Below, piece after piece: positions 25,001 through 40,000 of a stretch of DNA of 64,000 bases (position 1 is the stretch's first letter; each line of letters opens with the position of its first letter). A model generated the notes under the pieces. That model was not told the DNA's origin, made no database searches, and saw only the letters and a program-made list of their open reading frames with translations. The position numbers and the translations under genes were made by a program. This DNA comes from Gonatopus flavifemur (lineage: Eukaryota > Arthropoda > Insecta > Hymenoptera > Dryinidae), in the NCBI GenBank assembly GCA_018340375.1, contig JAFFJZ010000003.1, forward strand, positions 2,790,001 to 2,854,000, written 5' to 3'.

Positions 25001-28000
25001 TTGCTACACTTTTCAGACATTGTCTAAGAACCACCCGCTATTTTTACGTGTGATAATTTTATATGAGGAGATCATGCTAAGCACGGTCTGAATTTAAAGC
25101 GTGAAAGTATTTTTGTATGAGATCCAATTTATAGATCCTAAGTTCTGAGTTGAGAATAACGTGAAGAATTATGGTCAATCATTTGCACGCGACGCCAACG
25201 GGTCCGATGCAGAACTTATGACTAAGTAGGAAAAAGTGTGTCTGTCTAAATTCGTTTTTAATGAGTTTACGTATTCGACAATCTCTGCCAGTGAGTCTTC
25301 TTTGACTGATCAATTACTTCACATTCATTCAAAACACTTCTTAAGTGCTCAAAAATTGAAAGATGTAAATTAGAGGCCTCGTGCGAAAATTCTTCCATGT
25401 ATCGGATCTAGACCTCGCTGCAAAAGGTATGAATTGCAGACAGTGCTCTGGTGATTCGGGGTGAAGCGTCCTTCTCGACATGATTCCATCGTGAAGTTAA
25501 AGCCAACAGATTAGAAGTAGCAGAGATGGGTTCTAGTTAATTGTGGAGTTATTATATAAGGTGAAAGAACCTGTAGGAATGTACAAATTTGACTCTCAGA
25601 TTTCACGTTTTTTGAGTTTTTTTTTGCGTTGATTGGCGGGCATGGTAATTTCGGAAACATTGTAGAATGTGTGAAAAAGATAATTTCAAATTGGGAGACG
25701 AAAATTGGATTCGAACCAAAAGAATTTGTTGAAACCTTGTTACAGAGGAACTTTCAAATAATTTTTATCAGCATATTGAGTGTCAGTAAATAATGTTCAT
25801 ATGATTTTATTTCACATGGTAGTGTAATCCTTCACTGGCACTTGTTTAATTATAATTTTGGCTACTCAACTATTCGATAAAACAATTCTATCAAAAGTTA
25901 TGTCAATCGGCTGCTAACTTCGCTCATGATTTTGGCTGATCTTCGAATGGTGTAACTGGAATTATACCAGACCAACTACGTAGACTGAAAAAGTAGTCAA
26001 ACAATCAGAATTCTTGTTGTAATACATACAATCTAGAAGAATATGTTTATTTAATGCAAAACTACACCGGTATAGCTGGAACAGGTTAGTCTTGATAACG
26101 TAAGACTTCAAAACTTCATGTAAACACAGTTACAGGGTTATGATGTCACAACACCAACAACAACACATTAACTATGCGCATAGTGCAAATTTAAATAGCA
26201 GGAAACTTCTTCCCAACAAGTTACAGCAATCAAGTATTCATGAATCATTTTACGGTTATCAAGTGTTCAACATTTCTAAACTCGCTACCACATTTTTTCA
26301 TACATTTTTCAAATTGATCGGGGAAGATTTGACAATTTATTTGAAATAATTCAGTTCATTTACGATAGAAAACAGAAATTTTGAATTCACCGAATTCTTT
26401 CTCTATTGAAGATGACTGAATTTGTCAAGCACTCGAGTATATAAATTATATAGTTCGAATGATTTTCCAGATTGTTGATGATGAAATTTATTCGTTTCCA
26501 ATCATTTCTAACATTATCGATTGGAAATACCATTTGAATTGAAAGGAAAAAGTGTGAGTCGCATCATTTAATTTTCTGATTCAGCAATCAAAATCAGATT
26601 CCATGCTATAAATTTTCCCTCAGTCTTGGGAGAGAAATTTGATATTGGTCGTTGAAAAGGTTAAGAATTGGTTCAGTATAAATGAAGTTATCGAACTCCT
26701 TGTTGGATTTTTTTTTGTAACAGTAATCAATTATTCGTTCCTATATTACGTCATATTTCTACTTCAATCAAACTTTCTTCTTGAGCTACAAAGAAAGTTG
26801 AGACGAGTTCCTTACTGAACTTTGTTTCTTATGAATTTCCAAATACAAGGATTCAACGAAATTTCCGAGCATCCAAAAGAGCTTGTTTCGAAATTTGTAG
26901 ACCAAAAGTTAGATTGAATCTCTCAAATATCTTGTATAAATCCACAAAGAAAAAATGCAAACTACGGGGTGTTGTTTCATAATAAATGCAAATGATATCG
27001 CAAATTCCATGATGGTCTAAACTCACTTACATATGTATATTATTTTGTACACAGATTTTTATCAACGGTCTTCCCATACATACCCTGGCTCAGATACTTT
27101 ATCGTTCGAAAGGTATATAATAAATTTATGAGAATTTTTCGTGATAAGACCAATATTCGACCAAGATGAGTAATAGCATTCTTAATCACTGTTGTGTTAA
27201 GTAGGAGGATAGGTAAGAGAGATCTAGGGTTAGTACGGTAATGTACGTTAAGGGAAATATTCTTGCAAACAGTAAACTTTATTAAAGTTCAAAATACCAT
27301 TGATTATACATTATTATGTAGTTTTAAAATGTACTTACGTTCGGTGTGTTAGATCTTATCAAATCATTTGCAAAAGTGTATGGGCATACAATCTAACAAC
27401 TTGCTACCGTACGAGATGATAACCCTCATCAACGAACCTTCAAAGTTGCTTGAGAATAATTTTGATGAAAAAAAAAATTGAACACAGGTTACTAATCAGA
27501 GCGCATGATTATTATAAATTATAGCGTCGAAGCGTAGTTTTGTCTATAATCAGTGTAAGAAGAAAAATTGAATGAGAGATCATAAAACAACCATCGATGA
27601 AACTTCTCATGCAAATTTCTAAGATCTTATCATTTGTATTAAACATAATTTTCGATGAAAGAAATAGAATAGACGGTGCCTTGATTGTTTACAACTGAAT
27701 AATAATTTTAAATTTCCCAAGTTCATATATCGAGACTACATTGTGCGGTTATAAATATATTCATAATTCCAATCAGTGGATCAATACTTCATTTCACCGA
27801 GAAAATTGGCGTATAATGGTGATCAGTGACGTCGATCGCCTTTTCGTAGAAGAACTATCAGTTTTCATAGATTTCCATGAAATATCAATCAAACTTTGAC
27901 GTGAATGGGATTTTACAATATACAGTCTATATAAAAAAGAATCGAGTGAGGATATTTTGCAATGTTGATATCTTTTACAATACAAAAAGCCGACAAATCT

Positions 28001-31000
28001 ATAAAAAATATCGCTCGTCACTAATTCATACATCCGTCCCAGTTAGCAGTGGTAGATCTATTCTCTAGAATTTTCAAAATGGAGGTATTTCGATATGCTT
28101 GAAATTTGAATCAAACTCATCTTTGTTTGAAAAATGTACTATAAAATTTTGGGTCTTTATCAGCCGAGTATTTCGTTATTTGGTCACCAATTCGTATTGA
28201 TAAACGATTGAAACTTCAGCAACGAGTCATTCATACCTTCAATTTTCAACCAAAAAATATTCCCAAGTCGATTGTAAAAGAATTGATTAATAATGAAGAT
28301 TGTTCCAATGAGTGGACGTCATAGCGAGCAATTTCGTGATTTAACGAATTCACGTGCATTCGCAGGGATATTATTGTAGCTAAAGTGATATATAGTAGCT
28401 CGACTATCGTATATATATATGTACAGACAGTATTAGGAAAAGTTTTATTACTTCTCAGAATCCAAGAACAAATCATCCCAGCGTTATGGTGAAGTGTATT
28501 TTAATGAATATACACTCACATCATTGAATAAAATTGTTCCACGTTCGTTTCAATAAAAATACCGTGACTGTAACTATAGAAATCCCGAAGAACTCGCGTT
28601 TGATATTTTTCTTTCGGCGTATAAAGTTATTTTCGCACCAATCCAACCACTTTATGATCAGGAAATTCATTTCCTCCTTGAATGATTTCATCTCTCTTGT
28701 TTTTTTAGATCATATATCAATCGATACGCCGTGGTATTCGTTTACTTCTCCGCAGTACTTACATTCTGTAAATCCGCTAAAGTGAAGATCTTTGATTTCG
28801 TTTTTTATTTCCTCGGAAATAACTTTTTCTGAATCGAAATTGAAATTCTCATGTTTCGCATTGGGGGGGAAAAAAAATCAATCGAGAGATGCAAAGATTC
28901 GTAAAATTTCAAACCGAAACTTCAGATGCTCGTTCTCAACGAATAAACATTCCCCTTGAAAAATAGATAAGTTCACTTCTAGTTGTACATTCCCACTTCA
29001 AGAATCTCCAAGTATATTACATCATCGGATTGAAACGTACTATCTTGATTACGATTGGGATAGGTCAAGTGTAGGATAGGTTGCTATAGAAACAGAGGTT
29101 ATATCATAAAATTAATCATGTTTAAATTGCCTCAGTTGAATTGTGATCAAGGTTGTAAAAGCGATATCCATACTCGGCTTGTAAATTTACATAGAGATGG
29201 ATCAAAGTACCGTAGATTTAGTCAGAACGTGACCTTCGTCACATAAAATTTTTCCTTTTCTTCTCTAGTTTAGTTTCTGCTTCTTCTTATTCTTCTTCTT
29301 CTTCTTCTTATTTATCTCCGTTCTTGTCTTTTTGACGCAACACAACAAACCACGCCGTGCGTCGAATGCGTCACGCTTTTCGGCGTTGTTGTGGTAGTGT
29401 GCTCTCAGCGGTAAACAGTACAAGCATTTGAATGTATTAGTAAGTGAACGAGAGAGCGTTGTGATTGTGATTGCTTCATGTACCAGTCCCCTCCATACTT
29501 ATGGATCTGTATGCGTGTATTTTTTTCTTTTCACGCCATATCTCGTCTACACTTATCCCAAGCAAACAAGCAAGCAAAGCAGACGCGTGGGCTCTTCTCG
29601 TACTTCGCATGTTACAACAGCAGCCACAACGTGTGTGCAACAGTGCGCGAGTAACTCAACTACGACGACGATGATCTCATTTTATCACTCCACTTATAAC
29701 GCTGTTGCGTCGTTTCTAGTTGGTGGAAATGCGTTCTCGTCTGCCTTCACCGCACGTTACATATTTTAATCCACTCTTCATTGTTTCAATTCTACTCCAT
29801 GGGCACGATAAAGGTTCACGCTTGCTCGTTTTCTTAACCGCTCTGGAAACCGATAGAAAGTTGACCTTTATTGTTGCTTAAATATCGAAATTACAATATT
29901 TGATCCATATATGACATGTTCCAACGATGATTTCATAAACAGTCAAAATGAATGATGGTGAATCATGGTTATGAGGAATGGCAATTCGGGTTAGAAGGTA
30001 CGAGTGGCAGAAAAATCAACGCTCGCGATAGCCGATGATGACAAAGATCAACGTTACTGTGGGAGGTTATTGACCCCGTGAAGTACAGTTACATTTGTGT
30101 ATTTATCGGGACTCTCATAGAGAAAGAAATAGATTTCAAGGCTGAATTGGATAAGAAATATTTGTGTTATATTCTTTCTTGTGGATGCGCGAAGAAAAGA
30201 GAATGGTTGGTATGGTAAAAATGAAACTGATCCTGAATGGGTGATAAATTGATAATTTTGATTTACCGTAAAAGTCAACATTGAAGTATATTTTCAATTT
30301 ATTATAAATTCATCCTTAAATATAATTCATTGGTACCCTAGCATGTATGTACCATGGCCCCCATCTTGCTAATATGGGCCCATAACTGGACTAGAGTGGA
30401 GCCAGAATTCATACACGCTGAGATAAGATTTGATAATCGATATATATCATATAAATTTGGTTTTCTAAGGTAATGAATTCTTCACTGTTGCAATGATTTG
30501 GTTCCTTACGACTCAGTTTTTAACTGTTAAAACGAAAAAATTCAATTCTTGCAGCTAAATTTGTTTGCTGTTCTATAAATGAAACTTGAAATTCGGCTTC
30601 CTTCATGAATAATGTTACCGCTAATTCAGGAGCTGAAATTTGCTATTTCAGCAGGAGGTACTCAGCGAAATGAAATTTCCCTGTCACAGACAATTGTTCT
30701 TTCTCAGGGTAAGATCGAAGTATACGAATCCCAATCACGTATACAGGGTGTACGAGGAATGTAATGATGCAGAAATTTTTTCTCCATTAGGCAAGGAATA
30801 ATGAGTCACTTCCTCGGTAGTGAATTAGATTTCAGAGTTTAATAAAGCTTCAGTTTTTCATTAGGTTCGGAAAGCTATTATAATAATTCATAAAATTCGA
30901 TAATGTGATAACCAAGCATCTCTTTACGCTGAATTAAACTGATTTAAATTTCAATTTACTGTCCTTTAACGGGACAGTGGGCTGACAAGAATATTGTCCA

Positions 31001-34000
31001 TGGACCCATATCATATAATCTACGTGGGGTTATATAATTATAATGACAGGTCCTAACCTGAGTGACAGTGGTAAAATTCCCCAACTTATCAAGCGTTGCA
31101 CCCTTTAACGGTTTAGCAACCTCGTCGGAGAAACTTTGGTTGACTTACTAACCGCCATCTCTTTTCGCGGGTTACCGTTATAGAGGAAGGTGGACTGATT
31201 AGGTAGGGATTCGAACCCCTATGCCTGCTGGGCATCTATACATGATGGCTACTACGTTAACTGTTCGTCTACAGACTTGATGAAAATCCCCTCACGATAT
31301 ATTAGCAAACTATTTGTAAATATGCCTGTCAATGTTTATTTTGAAAAATTATATGTAATTTATATATAAACTATGTTAAATTATGAGCATTCATAGTAAA
31401 TCTGCGTAGTACATTTGAAGGTTATCTCACATTTTAAGTCATCTAAAATCTGAAATCTCCAGTGAAAAGATTTTAGAATTGGAGTATTGATAGTCTCTTG
31501 AAGTGATGATGTCAATCGTTCATAGAATAGATCTGTTGTTTCAATGGAAAATACATCGAATTATCAAAGATTTTATGAAAATCTATGAAAGCTAGATATT
31601 TTTTCTATAACAAAGGATCGATCTTGCTCAAACATTGACATCCTCACATTAAAGGGGGCAGAGTGGTATTCAGCTGAACCAAGCCTCCTTTTCAAGTGGG
31701 GAAAGATCTCATATTTCATAATAGAATATTTGATCGAAAGAGTTTTGCAATATACTATATGATAGGTTAAAAATGTATTCCTCTACCCAAAATTTCAGTT
31801 AAAATGTTTTTGAGTGTACAAATTTTACGAATTCTTCTACAGAATTCATTCATACTTTGCATACAGTTTCTATAAGGAATATATAATATGAAATCTATGA
31901 AATTGATATAAAAATAATAAAATGATTATACATAATTTATATTTAACTTGATATTTTATACATAAAAATTAAAACAGTACATTTTTATGGTTTGAAATTC
32001 ACGTGACCATACAAAGGTCCCTTTGAAAAAAATCTAAGATTTGTCCTTGTTTAGAGGTTGGGTTCCGGTAATTTATTTTAAAATACAGAAAAACTCTCTC
32101 GTCATTGAAAATTTCATAATTTTTCTGTAATTTCGTTTTACGATTATGGAGAGCTTTCAAATGATATTCATTTCTTCTGCTAATTGTTCAAATCTAAAAA
32201 TTTCAGTGAATTTGGGGATTTTTCGTTTCACCGATAGGCTTTTTTCCCTTTAATTTAGAGCATAGTTTCTTAAAATAATGAGAGAATGAGTAAAAAAAAG
32301 TCTCCACGTATATCAATACCCATCTCTCCGTAAATTCATCTTCACTTATTCTAACCGATATAATTTTTTGATTATGCTTGTAAGGAAAAAACAGCATACA
32401 ACGAGGTCACGGATTTTTTTCCACTAACTCTTGATGAAGCATATTTATCGTAACGGTAAATGAAAATTTATGTCTGGTGGAAATCGTCATGCGTCACAAT
32501 TCTCTTATCATGACTCATTCTCCATACTACTAAATCAGGTGAATCTCTTTATTACCGCTATTGAATTTCGAATCGACATTCGAACGATATATAGACGCTC
32601 AGAAACATAAGAGATACTTGAATAATTAAAGAGTATAGATCAGTATTTTTGAAACTCAAGTCTAAAAATCAATATTCTGTTACAATTTTTTATACGTCCG
32701 TGTTGGCAAATGGATTTCAATTATGTTTTCATTGAGTTCATTTTTTCATTTAGCAGAGGAACAAAAATATGGAGAGAAAACAATGTTGAGAGAGAGAGAG
32801 AGAGAGGAGTCGGTGTGAAGAGATCAAAGAAAAAAAATGTTTTCTTTTGAAACAGTGGACAGTCTGTTAACGACTCTCGTAGGAATCGCATTAAATTTCC
32901 AACTAGAAATTGTCAAGCTTTCTTTTTATCATCCAGTAACTGATTAGTTTTATTAGTTAGTAATCGTGATTTAGCAAAATAATTGAATAATCCTTCCACG
33001 TTATTAATACAATCAGTTCACAAATACGATATATTTTCTCTTATTTGATTTGATGTTTTTACAAACTATATTGATTTCGTCTCGCTCAAAGAAAAATCAT
33101 ATGTTAAAAATAATTGAATTCCTATTGTAAGTTTACGTAACAAAAATGCTTTTCAAAGGTATTCTACAGTTGTTTGGTTATATATCACAAAATAGTAAGC
33201 AAAAGATTTGATATTTTCCTGTCCGTATAAAAGCTCGATAAGACATCGGATTTGTCTGAACAGAGTTCTATTTGAACGGTCGTGTATCGCACGAAATAAA
33301 TGGTTGAATTACATATACATCAGAGCGAGGTACCAGGTGTCCTGAGTGTCATGTATCCAAAGGGGATGTTTTGTCAATTTCGAAAAAATAACCACAGGGC
33401 TCTGACTATTATCGAATAATCCAATGATTAATCGTTTTCGGGTATTTTGTACTTTGGGTATTGTTTTTTTCCCACGCGGAATACCACACACTTCAAATGC
33501 TATCCTAAAAAATATAACTAATGTGTCATTTTCGGATATATTTCAATTACGAACCAGGATCTTGTGACAGACAAACGCATTCTCGTCTTAGTGACGACTA
33601 CTATTTTTTGTCTTCTGAGTGTGAATTTTTTATTTGTACCTCTGTTGGAAAGTTTCTAGACACAATTATTTGACAATTGTCGACAACACTATTGATTCGA
33701 AGATGCAGTGAAAATTTCAAGTCATCAACTTCAAATGAAGTTAATAGTCTGATCAGTTTGTAAAACGTAGTTCTGAAACGAATGCTTCTGTAGTTTTACG
33801 TCATATTACTCAAGTAAACTTTCTTACTCACTTTTAATCAGTAATACTTGCGCAATAAAACGAACTTTCTACAATGATGTTCTCTTCCTCTGACTCCTTT
33901 CTGGCTGATTTCAAAGACAATCGTGTCTCTCCTATTTCGTTAGACGGTGATCGCTCTTAAAACTTGATACACCAATTAAATGCAACTTGGCCAGTCTCTG

Positions 34001-37000
34001 CACAGGCATTAAAACAGTTATACTCGATTGTAATACTCAAATCTTCCATTATATTTACTGTAAAAACCATTGTTGTCAATGTGTGTAGTTACATTTGTTA
34101 GTATATATGCAATAATCTCGCCACTTGGAACAGCTTTGGGAGCGACTGACTAGATCGTTGCATTAAAACTTTCGCTGTTGTTTTGTATGGAACTATCTAT
34201 AGTAAAGTGACTGAGGAGATCTTCTTTACTCAGTTCTTCGTGGATAGGTTTAATAGCATTAAAAATATCTTATGGAAAAGCTGGTTCATACTCGTCCAGG
34301 GTATTAGTGGCTTTTGTCTTTGGCCACGAACTCGGCGAATCTCCACCAGAGGACTGCGCAGTGGGGGTTCACTAAATTACCTGCAATGATTATTTGAAAT
34401 CTTTTCTCGGCAGTGAAACCTGTTGTATCTCATTCATAAGACTCTGCGGCATTATTTGTGTCTAAAATATTGCTTTCTGTGATATTTCTTTCCAAAATAT
34501 TGTTCCTGAGAAGAAATTCCCGAGCAGAAATTCATTTTAGGTGTTCGATTAGGACTAGATCTGAGGAGTCCCATATTGAATCAGGCCCTATTATTACAAA
34601 CTATATCACAAACTATGGTAGGGCATGCCAAATCATAAATTTCTCAGGATCGGATTAACCCTGATCAATCTATCTATGAATCACATGGAAAAAAATGTGC
34701 GATGAATTTTGGGATAGGGGAAATTTATATTCTCAATCCAAATTCTATTTCCAATTTTGGTGAAATGAGAGTTTCCAGGTGTCTGTGAAGTTGGCATATC
34801 AATTGTCAGCATCGCACAAAAAAGCACCAGTTCTAGTCGCATCCACTATAGTTCTACAGTTCTTGATAAGTTACAACAATAGTTCCGGGTAAATTTGTGA
34901 AAAAAATCGATTTTGAAAAAATGATATGCTAAGTTCTTCTACAATATGACAGCATCACATGGAAAACGGATGGAAATGGACTGTATCTCGGAGTTCTAGG
35001 GATGATTGGGATGCGAGGATGTCAAAACAAGGGAGTTCTAATGCTAGAAGTGCTTGGGAAATTTTTCTCAGGAATTAAATGGAATGATATGCTGAGTTCT
35101 TCTACAATATGACAGCATCGCAGGGGTAATGGAAGGAAATTGACTATATCTAGGAGTTCTAAGGATGATTGGGATGCGAGGATGTCAAAACAAGGGAGTT
35201 CTGATGCTAGGAGTGCTTAAGGAATTTTTTTCGGGAATTAAATGAAAAGACATGAGGAGTTCTTCTACGATATAGTAGCAGCGCAGGTGAAACCGCTGGA
35301 AGTGGACTATATCTCGGAGTTCTACGGCTGATTGGCATGTGAGGATGTCCAGGAACGAGAGTTCTGATGTTGGGAGTAATCAGGGAGTCAATTGGGAGTC
35401 TCAGAGAATCGGGAGTTCCGACCAGCATATCATGGAAAATGGAGAGTTCTGACCAGCATATCATGGGAAATCGATAGTTCTGACCAGCATATCATGGAAA
35501 ATCAATAGTTCCCACCAGCATATCATAGAAAATCGATAGTTCTGATCGGCATATCATAGAAAATGAATGGTTCTGACCGGCATATCATAGAAGATCGACA
35601 GTTCCGACCAGAATATCATAGAAAATCGACAGTTCCCGCCAGCATATCATGGAAAATGGAGAGTTCTGACCAGCATATCATGGAAAATGGGGAGTTCTGA
35701 TGAGCATATCATAGAAAATCGATAGTTCTGACCAGCATATCATAGAAAATCGATAGTTCTGACCAGCATATCATAGAAAATCGATAGTTCTGGGCAGCAT
35801 ATCATAGAAAATCGATAGTTCTGAGCAGCATATCATGGAAAATGGAGAGTTCTGATGAGCACATCATATAAAATCGATAGTTCTGATCGGCATACCATAG
35901 AAAATCGATAGTTCTGACCAGCATATCATAGAAAATCGATAGTCCTGACGAGCATATCATAGAAAATCGATAGTTCTGACCAGCATATCATAGAAAATCG
36001 ATAGTTCTGACCAGCATATCATAGAAAATCGACAGTTCTGACCAGCATATCATAGAAAATCGATAGTTCTGACCAGCATATCATAGAAAATGGAGAGTTC
36101 TGACCAGCATATCATGGAAAATCGATAGTTCTGACCAGCATATCATGGGAAATGGAGAGTTCTGACCAGCATATCATGGGAAATCGATAGTTCTGTCCAG
36201 CATATCATGGAAAATCAATAGTTCTGACCAGCATATCATAGAAAATCGATAGTTCTGATCGACATATCATAGAAAATCGATAGTTCTGACCAGCATATCA
36301 TAGAAAATCGATAGTTCTGGGCAGCATATCATAGAAAATCGATAGTTCTGAGCAGCATATCATGGAAAATGGAGAGTTCTGATGAGCACATCATATAAAA
36401 TCGATAGTTCTGATCGCCATACCATAGAAAATCGATAGTTCTGACCAGCATATCATAGAAAATCGATAGTCCTGACAAGCATATCATAGAAAATCGATAG
36501 TTCTGACCAGCATATCATAGAAAATCGATAGTTCTCACCAGCATATCATAGAAAATCGATAGTTCTGACCAGCATATCATGGAAAATCAATAGCTCTGAC
36601 CAGCATATCATAGAAAATCGATAGTTCTGATCGGCATATCATAGAAAATCGATGGTTCTGACCAGCATATCATAGAAGATCGACAGTTCCGACCAGCATA
36701 TCATAGAAAATCGACAGTTCTGACCAGCATATCATAGAAAATCGATAGTTCTGACCAGCATATCATGGAAAGTGGAGAGTTCTGACCAGCATATCATGGA
36801 AAATCGATAGTTCTGATCAGCATATCATAGAAAATCGATAGTTCTGATCGGCATATCATAGAAAATCGATAGTTCTGACCAGCATATCGTAGAAAATCGA
36901 TAGTTCTGACCAGCATATCATGGGAAATGGAGAGTTCTGACCAGCATATCATGGGAAATCGTTAGTTCTGTCCAGCATATCATGGAAAATCAATAGTTCT

Positions 37001-40000
37001 GACCAGCATATCATAGAAAATCGATAGTTCTGATCGACATATCTTAAGAAAATCGATAGTTCTGACCAGCATATCATAGAAAATCGACAGTTCTGACCAG
37101 CATATCATAGAAAATCGATAGTTCTGACCAGCATATCATGGAAAATGGAGAGTTCTGACCAGCATATCATGGAAAATGGAGAGTTCTGACCAGCATATCA
37201 TGGAAAATCGATAGTTCTGACAAGCATATCATGGAGAATCGATAGTCCTGACCAGCATATCATAGAAAATCGATAGTTCTGACCAACATATCATGGAGAA
37301 TCGATAGTCCTGATCAGCATATCATAGAAAATTGATAGTTCTGATCGGCATATCATAGAAAATCGACTATCGAAAAAAACTATCAATTTTCTATGATATG
37401 CTGGTCAGAACTATTGATTTTCCATGATATGCTGGTCAGAACTATCGATTTTCTATGATATGCCGATCAGAACTATCGATTTTCCATGATATGCTGGTCA
37501 GAACTCTCCATTTTCCATGATATGCTGGTCAGAACTATCGATTTTCTATGATATGCTGCCCAGAACTATCGATTTTCTATGATATGCTGGTCAGAACTCT
37601 CCATTTTCCATGATATGCTGGTCAGAACTATCGATTTTCTTTGATATGCTCATCAGAACTCCCCATTTTCCATGATATGCTGGTCAGAACTATCGATTTT
37701 CCATGATATGCTGGTCAGAACTGTCGATTTTCTATGATATGCTGGTCGGAACTATCGATTTCCTATGATATGCTCATCAGAACTCCCCATTTTCCATGAT
37801 ATGCTGGTCAGAACCATCGATTTTCTATGATATGCTGGTCAGAACTGTCGATTTTCTATGATATGCTGGTCAGAACTATCGATTTTCTATGATATGCCGA
37901 TCAGAACTATCCATTTTCCATGATATGCTGGTCAGAACTCTCCATTCTCCATGATATGCTGGTCAGAACTATCGATTTTCTATGATATGCTGGTCAGAAC
38001 TATTGATTTCCTATGATATGCTGGTCAGAACTATCGATTTTCCATGATATGCTGGTCAGAACTCTCCATTTTCCATGATATGCTGGTCAGAACTATCGAT
38101 TTTCTATGATATGCTGGTCAGAACTATTGATTTCCTATTATATGCTGGTAAGAACTATCGATTTTCTATGATATGCCGATCAGAACTATCGATTCTCTAT
38201 GATATGCTGGTCAGAACTATCGATTTTCTATGATATGCTGGTCAGAACTATTGATTTCCCATGATATGCTGGTCAGAACTATCGATTTTCTATGATATGC
38301 TCTTCAGAACTCTCCATTCTCCATGATATGCTGGTCAGAACTATCGATTTTCCATGAGATGCTGGTCAGAACTATCGATTTTCTTTGATATGCTCATCAG
38401 AACTCCCCATTTTCCATGATATGCTGGTCAGAACTCTCCATTTTCCATGATATGCCGGTCAGAACTATCGATTTTCTATGATATGCTGGTCAGAACTGTC
38501 GATTTTCTATGATATGCTGGTCAGAACTCTCCATTTTCCATTATATGCTGGTCAGAACTATCGATTCCCTATGATATGCTGGTCAGAACTATCGATTTTC
38601 TATGATATGCTGCTCAGAACTATCGATTTTCTATGATATGCTGGTCAGAACTATCGATTTTCCATGATATGCTGGTCAGAACTATCGATTTTCCATGATA
38701 TGCTGGTCAGAACTATCGATTTTCTATGATATGCTGGTCAGAACTATTGATTTCCTATGATATGCTGGTAAGAACTATCGATTTTCTATGATATGCAGAT
38801 CAGAACTATCGATTCTCTATGATATGCTGGTCAGAACTATCGATTTTCTATGATATGCTGGTCAGAACTATTGATTTCCCATGATATGCTGGTCAGAACT
38901 ATCGATTTTCTATGATATGCTCTTCAGAACTCTCCATTCTCCATGATATGCTGGTCAGAACTATCGATTTTCCATGAGATGCTGGTCAGAACTATCGATT
39001 TTCTTTGATATGCTCATCAGAACTCCCCATTTTCCATGATATGCTGGTCAGAACTCTCCATTTTCCATGATATGCCGGTCAGAACTATCGATTTTCTATG
39101 ATATGCTGGTCAGAACTATCGATTTCCTATGATATGCTCATCAGAACTCCCCATTTTCCATGATATGGTGGTCAGAACCATCGATTTTCTATGATATGCT
39201 GGTCAGAACTGTCGATTTTCTATGATATGCTGGTCAGAACTATCGATTTTCCATGAGATGCTGGTCAGAACTATCGATTTTCTTTGATATGCTCATCAGA
39301 ACTCCCCATTTTCCATGATATGCTGGTCAGAACTCTCCATTTTCCATGATATGCCGGTCAGAACTATCGATTTTCTATGATATGCTGGTCAGAACTGTCG
39401 ATTTTCTATGATATGCTGGTCAGAACTCTCCATTTTCCATTATATGCTGGTCAGAACTATCGATTCCCTATGATATGCTGGTCAGAACTATCGATTTTCT
39501 ATGATATGCTGTTCAGAACTATCGATTTCCTATGATATGCTGGTCAGAACTATCGATTTTCTATGATATGCTGGTCAGAACTATCGATTCTCTATGATAT
39601 GCTGGTCAGAACTATCGATTCTCCATGATATGCTGGTCAGAACTATCGATTTTCTATGATATGCTCATCAGAACTCCCATTCTACATGATATGCTGGTCA
39701 GAACTCTCCATTTTCCATGATATGCTGGTCAGAACTATCGATTTTCATTGATATGCTGGTCAGAACTGTCGATTTTCTATGATATGCTGGTCAGAACTAT
39801 CGATTTTCTATGATATGCTCTTCAGAACTCTCCATTCTCCATGATATGCTGGTCAGAACTATCGATTTTCCATGAGATGCTGGTCAGAACTATCGATCTC
39901 CTTTGATATGCTCATCAGAACTCCCCATTTTCCATGATATGCTGGTCAGAACTCTCCATTTTCCATGATATGCCGGTCAGAACTATCGATTTTCTATGAT

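Larger units (their letters stand above)
22603..34769 (+). other. MXD intron 1, 5' part, no exon seen
   Basis: AT-rich intron with only short chance frames on both strands. It contains the repeats listed separately (near 24.7, 25.9, 28.2 and 31.04-31.28 kb). It also has an 11-bp GTAACGCCCCT hairpin (23322-23332 with 23373-23383), a (CTT)n run at about 29283-29312 and a (GA)n run at about 32792-32812. A moderately CpG-rich patch lies at 29330-29770 and may be regulatory. No coding exon of MXD was found here. Confidence 0.5.

Noticed and set aside
31206..31275. Free-standing tRNA gene on the minus strand
   Set aside because: The B box is good but no acceptor stem closes, and the homologous segment extends beyond it into a repeat body shared with 13.9 kb.
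35207..35464. 85-codon minus-strand frame
   Set aside because: It lies within the subterminal repeats of the foldback element and is not maintained in the mirrored arm as a protein-like sequence.
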